DNA from: Trogon surrucura
Lineage: Eukaryota; Chordata; Aves; Trogoniformes; Trogonidae
DNA: 64,000 bases
Assembly (NCBI GenBank): GCA_020746105.1
Contig: CM036632.1
Coordinates: 3,658,001-3,722,000 of the forward strand
Reading direction: 5' to 3'
The translations under genes and the position numbers were made by a program. Within the stretch, counting starts at the first letter, position 1. Every line of letters begins with the position of its first letter. Shown piece after piece: positions 58,804 through 64,000 of the stretch. Under the pieces are notes generated by a model, which searched no databases, was not told the DNA's origin, and saw nothing but the letters and a program-made list of their open reading frames with translations.

Positions 58804-61800
58804 ATGCCGAAAGGAGGTGGGGGCCCGGCCGGGGGAAACCCCCGCGAAAAGTCAGCGGCGAGGGAGGGGAGGGGGGCGGTGTAGGTCTCTGGGGCCCCGG
58901 GAGGAGAAGGAGGGGCGGGGGGAGGCCCCGGCGGTGGAGGCGGCGGGGGGGGGGGGGGGGGGGAGGCTCGTCCTTCCTGCCCCCTCCCCCCAGGCTGTGG
59001 GGGCGCTGGGGCCGGAGATCCGAAGGGACGGGTCTTTCTCCCTTCTCCCCGGCCTGAGGGGGGCAAGGGGGGGCTCTTCTTTTCTCCTTATCGGTCGCGG
59101 AGGGTCTTGGAGGGCGACCCCCTCCCGCCCTGGGCGGCCCCTGCGGGAGGTCTCGGTTTCTCCCCCCGCTCTGCTCCTGGAGGCCTTCAGGGGAAACCTC
59201 GCTTTCCCCGCCCCGGCCGCGAAGAGATGGGCAATTCTCCACGTTTCTCGCAGTGCTGGGGCTCTCTTGCTCTGCCCCCCAACAAGCGCTGTGGAATCGC
59301 GGCGGCTCCCGGCCGTGTCCGGGCCCCACGTGTTCCCCGCTGGGCTGGAAACTGCAGCCGGTTCCCCCGGGGCGGGGTCTGGGGCACCCGGGCGGGGCAG
59401 TTTACACTTACCCCGCGGGGCAGCCGGGGGCGGGGCACAGGCTGTGTGTGGTGGCTGATGGCCTTCCCTTCCCGGTGGTTCGGTGGGGGAGATCTTTGGG
59501 GCTGATTCTGGGAATCTGAGGGTCCGGCCCTGGCGGGTGGTGGGAGGGAGACGGGGATACGAAGGTGGTCTTCGGTTCAGGAGCTCCAAGCGTGGCTCCT
59601 TTCATGTGGCTCCAGCAGCTCCGCATCTGGGTGTTAGGGAGCGGGTGCTGACTTGCTTGTGTGATTAAGGAGAGGTAATGAGGGACTGACGGGCTGTCAG
59701 GCCTGAGCTGGATCCACCCAGAACCTTCGCCAGATGCACCATCTGCATAATTGGCTCTTGTGCCAGTCATATACGTTAATGTAAACCAGCCCCCATCATT
59801 CGTCATCTCTGTAGTTTGCTCCACTTTGTTTCGTCAGCATTTCCCAAGCTTTGGTACCAAATCTTCTTCCGTGTTTAGATTTTCTTTAAACGCTTGATTT
59901 TGTGCCCATTTGCACAGTGTTAGTAGACAGAGCTGAAGCTTTTGCCTGGTTTTTTTGTGAAGCCAAAGAACTGTGGTGGGCTATAACCCTGGCTGCCGTA
60001 TTTAAATGCCCCGTAACTCAGTATTTCCTGCTCTGTTTCATTATACAGTTTTAAAGGTTTGTTTCAAACCTTTTGCTTCTCAGGAAAAGAGTGATCTTTT
60101 CTCACCTCTCCCCCAAGGCAGCAGGAGTTATTGTTAGTAGAAGAGCGGATTTTTGCACTTGCTGTTTGATATAAAATGGAGGGAGGCAGTTAACCAGCCA
60201 ATAGTAAATTTTGTTACAGGATTATTTCCAATTACATTTTGAATAACTTGATTTAAAAAAAAAAAAAACCCTTCCATATTCTTTTCATTCTCTTTGACTT
60301 AAATTCTTTAATTATGCCATTTAAAGCTGCAAGACAAAAGTGTACCTGACTTAGGTGCTGGTGGTTTTTACTGCAGGTGAAATCTACAGGTGATTGTATC
60401 TTAAAAGTGCTTCCCAGAGGAGGATAAGAATCACTGTCCCTGTTTTACAGATGGGCAAACTGAGGCATAGAGCTGACGTGAGTTCTGCGGCGCCGTGCGG
60501 TAGGTCGGTGGCAGATGTAGGACCGGCTCTCCACTTGTCTGAGCTGCAGTTTCATCTCCTGGGAAAGAGCAGAGCCCTGCCCCACGCTCCCTCATGCTGC
60601 GGAGCCGGCGGCGCTGATCGGAGGGGCTTCGCTTCTGCGCGTGGGCTCGAGTGTAAATGAGATCGACCGGCTCTTCCGTTTGTTTCTTTTCAGGCATTTC
60701 ACATGAGATAATCTATCTTGAAATTTCTCTTGCTCTCCTCCCCTTATTACTGCTGATTGTTTCTTTGCAGTAATGAGACTTTTCTGCTCCTCAGTTCTGA
60801 GTCCAGCTGGGTGAGAAGGCTGCCTGGCAGCGGCTGAGCTCGTAGCACGGCAGTGGTTTGGTTTATTTAGGGTTTTTCTTGGTGTCAGAGATATCACTGT
60901 TGTTCCATTTAGAGCGATGTCACTTGCTGGGCAGTGAGGCCATGTCCCCAGGCCTGGGGCGCTCCCGTGGCAGATCTCTCTCCCAGAGGGGGTCAGTGTT
61001 GCCACATGGGATGGTCGGGAACAGACAAACGGGCAAACGCAGGAAGGTCTTTGGATGCAGCAAAGCCTTTTGTTGCGCTTTGGGCCTGTGTCCCCGTGAG
61101 CTTCCGCGGCTGAGTTCAGAGAGAGCAGTCGGGTCTCTGCGCTACCCCGTGTCACGTGAGAAAAACATCTCGAGAGTCTCTGTAAGGCTTCACGGTGGGG
61201 TTTGGGAGATAATTTATTCCACAGCTCAGCTTTTACTGAGCTGAAGCATCTGAGAGTTTACCTGTGCTGAGCTAGGAGGGCGGCTCAGGTGAAGCTGAAT
61301 GCCTGTAGCTCGCAGCTCACCAAGGCCGCTGGTGCTCGTGGTCCCTCCAAGTCCCACACAGCCAGGCGTGGCCATCCTGTAGTGACACATCTGTCCTGCG
61401 CACTCCCGAGGGACGATCCTGTCAGCCCTCCCCACTGCTCTAAGGTTTCTGTTGTCCTAGGGGAGGGTGAGTGTGAGGATTTCCTCCTCCTTCCATCAAA
61501 CGTCAGAGACTTTTCACAGCAGAGAGGTCCCTTGCCTGAGCTGTTTGCTTGTTGCCAGCCTTGTGTACTGGTTGTATCTTGAGCTCCTGAGCTCAAGGCT
61601 GGATACTGACTCTTGTCCAGCTTGCTTTCCAGCAGTTCCTCAAGCTGTAAGAAGATAAACAGAGCAGTCACGTGCAAGATTAAGGGCTTCAGCAACTCAT
61701 TCATTAACAGAATTTCAAACTTGAGAGCAGATCTTAGCTGGGCAGCCCAGCCACCTAAGCTGACTCTGCTCTTCCCGGTTCCTTGATATTTTTCCTTATA

Positions 61801-62531
61801 AATTCTCAAACGTGAAGGCTCCTTTTAGTAGTTCTTCAGGTCTCATTGTAATTCCTGAAGCTTTTTGTCCAGTTAGTTTCCTGTTTTCTCTTGGCACAGC
61901 CTTAGTGCTGGGGAGAAGTTAAAAGACACAAGCTCGTTGGAGAGTTGAGAGTTACAGAGGTGCCCCCTTTGAGATGTACCTTCCTGGCTCCCACTGCTTA
62001 GGACAAACCTGTGCTACGTTTGAAAAACACTGTGGGACTGGTTGGGCTGCTCTCCGTTCTGGTGTCACCAGAACCTGCTCACAGGGAAGGAAAGAAGCAC
62101 TTCACAGAATGCCAGAATGTTTGAGGTTGGAAGGGACCTTGAAAGATCATCTAGTCCAACCCCGCTGCCAAAGCAGGATCGCCAGGAGTATCTTTCTATG
62201 GATCAGTAATCTCAATTCTCTGTGTAACTTACCCAGAACTCTTGGGAGTGTTTCACTGAGACTGGCAAGTTCAATGTGTCCTTCTTCCGTTGTTTAGTTT
62301 CTGTCAGAGGAGATACTTTGGTTTGTACTGTGCGCACTGAAAATCCAGAGAGTGTCCCGCAGGAGAAGTAAACTTTTCTGGAAGCTTATCACTAAACCAT
62401 TTGAGGGTTTTTTTGTGGTGTTTTTTTTTTTTTTTACAGGTAGAAAAGGAGGCCACAAAGGCCGAGCGAGACAGTACACAAGTCCGGAGGAGATTGATGC
62501 CCAGCTCCAGGCAGAAAAGCAAAAGGCAAGG
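58804..62531 (+). CDS. PDAP1: PDGFA-associated protein 1 (partial, 5' end)
   Basis: PDAP1 (HASPP28) is a small charged phosphoprotein of about 181 aa in human, first described as binding PDGF-A and as a casein kinase substrate. Only the first two coding exons lie in the window: 58804-58816 (13 nt, MPKG plus one base) and 62440-62531. They give 35 residues, [20 protein letters not shown] and then [15 protein letters not shown], which match the human N-terminus almost exactly. Intron 1 is 3623 bp, with a weak GTGGGG donor and a long poly-T tract before the acceptor. The donor after exon 2 (AGG|GTATGT) is phase 0. The remaining exons must lie beyond 64000; I found none before the edge. The gene shares its CpG-island promoter with BUD31. 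Confidence 0.94.
58945..58963 (+). repeat. 19-base G homopolymer
   Basis: An uninterrupted G-run sits inside the CpG island about 130 bp after the PDAP1 exon 1 donor. Many further GGG and GGGG tracts surround it, so the PDAP1 sense strand could form G-quadruplexes. The exact length is likely to vary or to be misassembled. Confidence 0.85.
60405..60530 (+). repeat. Ancient MIR-like SINE remnant
   Basis: TGTTTTACAGATGGGCAAAC followed by TGAGGCATAGAG is the classic conserved core of MIR-type SINEs ('ttttacagatgaggaaactgaggc'). A 'GGTCGGTGGCAGATGTAGGA'-like part follows at the place where family members read 'gtggcagagctgggat'. The copy is in + orientation within PDAP1 intron 1. Confidence 0.6.
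62103..62190 (-). mobile_element. CR1 LINE 3'-end fragment in PDAP1 intron 1
   Basis: CACAGAATGCCAGAATGTTT, then GAGGTTGGAAGGGACCTTGA and AGATCATCTAGTCCAACCCC, form an antisense CR1 3' end. The copy is short (about 90 bp) and lies opposite to PDAP1 transcription, 250 bp before exon 2. Confidence 0.88.
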
Positions 62532-64000
62532 GTATGTGTTTGCCTGCGTTCTGTGCTTACTGTCCGAAGTCCCGGCTCGTACCACACCCTTAACTTGCAG
62601 TTTGTGAGAAATGGCAGCTTAGTCGAGGGTTGCAGATCACTCTGGCAGTGATCACAATATGAATTCTGAATTTCTCTGCCTGGAAACGCTGTGAGGTGGG
62701 ATCTGTTCTGGTTCCACGCAGAAGTGAGGCCGGGAGGATCACCCAGTTCACAAACTGAAGGTAAAAGGGGAGGGAAGGTGATTACACAGCAGCTCGAGAT
62801 GTCTTTTTCCCCCCCCACATTTCATCATCCCAGTTTCCAGTGTCAGCTCATTTTTTTTTATCCCTGCTCTGCAGGTTGGCAGTGGAGGACAAGGGCTCAC
62901 ATCTTCACTTTTTACTGTATAGCAAAATTATTATATTTGCCCTCTGGACTTAAAAGACGAAAATCCTTTGACTTATTCCTGTACACATGGTTTTCTTGTT
63001 TGCCTCTGACTTGTAAGGAGAGATAACACAATTTTCTGGCCTCAGTCCTTTTTGGGGCGTGTTTCTGTGCACTGATACAAGATTGTGACAGCTCCCCCAG
63101 CTTCCACCTGACTGCTGGTATCAAAGGCCTGGCTATTTATTGCAGGATTCCCAAATTATCCCAGCTGGGATGGACGCTCGCTCCAGGTTTTCTGTGACTT
63201 TCTTGAAGTGCTGCCTAAGCCCAAACACACTCTTCTGCCTGAAGCCTCCCCGCACTGACTACAGTCAGATAATTATACCCCGTGTAGGAAATACTGATGA
63301 ATACCTCCGAGAAGAAGGTTACGCTTTCAAGCAGTTATGAGCCATCGTGTTGACTCCTTGTTAATGTTTTGACCAGCTGAAACTCGAGTCGGGTGTGTGG
63401 TTTGCTGCTTAGCCACATGTTCCCACTTTGTGTTGGATTTCTTCTTCCAGAGTGCAGCTTCTCTTGATTCGTTTTTTTTTTCTGATTCCACCTTGGTTTC
63501 ATGCCATCTTTCCAAACTCCAAAACTTACGGGTCTGATCCTGTTTTCCAAAATGATTCCAGCTCCTACCAGTGTGATGGCATTCACAAACATTATCAGTG
63601 TTCTCTGCTTTTGAGTTGTTAATGAAAATACCGACTGGGAATGGAACAGAACGAGCAGGGCCCTACTTGAAATGTCTGCTTGGATTTCTCTTTTTTTGGT
63701 GATAACCACACAGTGATGGCTACACCTAACACTATTTTGGTAGGGAAAACTGAAACAAAAACCCTAACAATTAACAAAATTACTCTTCTTACTGCCCATT
63801 GCTCATCCACTTTGCCAGTTGCTGTGGTGAGGTATGTTTGGCAGTGATAAAGCAAGCTATTCACACCCGTGCTGCTTCTTCTGTCATTTTTTAATGATTT
63901 ACAGATTAATTCCTACACCCCTGACTGGTAAAAGCTGTGCCAAAAAGGCTGTAATTTCTTGGATAAAAATGTTGTGGCTGATGGTTGTCAATTTTCTCTT
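62532..64000. other. PDAP1 intron 2, start
   Basis: No further PDAP1 exon (expected to begin with codons for EEEEQK-like acidic residues) and no repeat that I recognise is found before the window ends. T-runs at 62850 and 63472 are ordinary. Confidence 0.6.

Larger units (their letters stand above)
58817..62439. other. PDAP1 intron 1
   Basis: The intron opens inside the CpG island and is extremely G-rich, including a 19-G homopolymer at 58945-58963. An A-run lies at 60254-60267, an old MIR-like remnant at 60405-60530 and a CR1 fragment at 62103-62190. Large open frames across 58634-59589 on both strands come from the GC-rich composition and do not look like genes. I saw no nested gene. Confidence 0.7.

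Noticed and set aside
58565-59589. Overlapping long open frames on both strands (up to 297 aa)
   Set aside because: All lie in the PDAP1 CpG island and first intron and consist of Gly/Arg/Pro-rich sequence expected from base composition.

Overview
The window looks like bird genomic DNA. It contains intron-bearing nuclear genes, CpG-island promoters and several CR1 LINE 3' fragments with the avian-type octamer tails (repeats of ACAGAATC or ATAGAATC). No bacterial or viral gene organisation is present. I cannot name the species.

Layout. Positions 1 to about 41.6 kb hold no gene I can recognise. They hold unique-looking intergenic or intronic DNA, a few CR1 fragments, some older SINE-like remnants, simple repeats and two or three small CpG-rich islets that could be regulatory. 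From 41.9 kb to the right edge the sequence becomes gene-dense, with five housekeeping genes on alternating strands: ATP5MF (+, 42326-43788), CPSF4 (-, 50986-46117), PTCD1 (+, 51337-55345), BUD31 (-, 57511-56123 coding) and PDAP1 (+, from 58804, running off the window). This is the gene set of human 7q22 (PDAP1-BUD31-PTCD1-CPSF4-ATP5MF), so the block is conserved between birds and mammals.

I rebuilt the exon structure of all five genes from splice sites, reading frame and family similarity. ATP5MF has 4 coding exons (89 aa), CPSF4 has 8 (249 aa), PTCD1 has 8 (703 aa), BUD31 has 4 (144 aa), and PDAP1 shows its first 2 coding exons (35 aa). CPSF4/PTCD1 and BUD31/PDAP1 are head-to-head pairs sharing short CpG-island promoters. 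ATP5MF/CPSF4 and PTCD1/BUD31 are tail-to-tail.

Functionally the block mixes mitochondrial energy genes (ATP5MF, an ATP synthase membrane subunit; PTCD1, a mitochondrial PPR RNA-binding protein) with nuclear RNA processing genes (CPSF4, polyadenylation; BUD31, spliceosome) and PDAP1, a small phosphoprotein.

I found no evidence of a novel multi-gene system. The observations most worth checking are a GC-AG intron in CPSF4, a decayed upstream splice acceptor that appears to remove an alternative CPSF4 segment known in human, uniform phase-0 introns in PTCD1, orphan CpG islets in the gene-free part, and one exon-like 69-bp segment at 33036-33104 that I could not assign.
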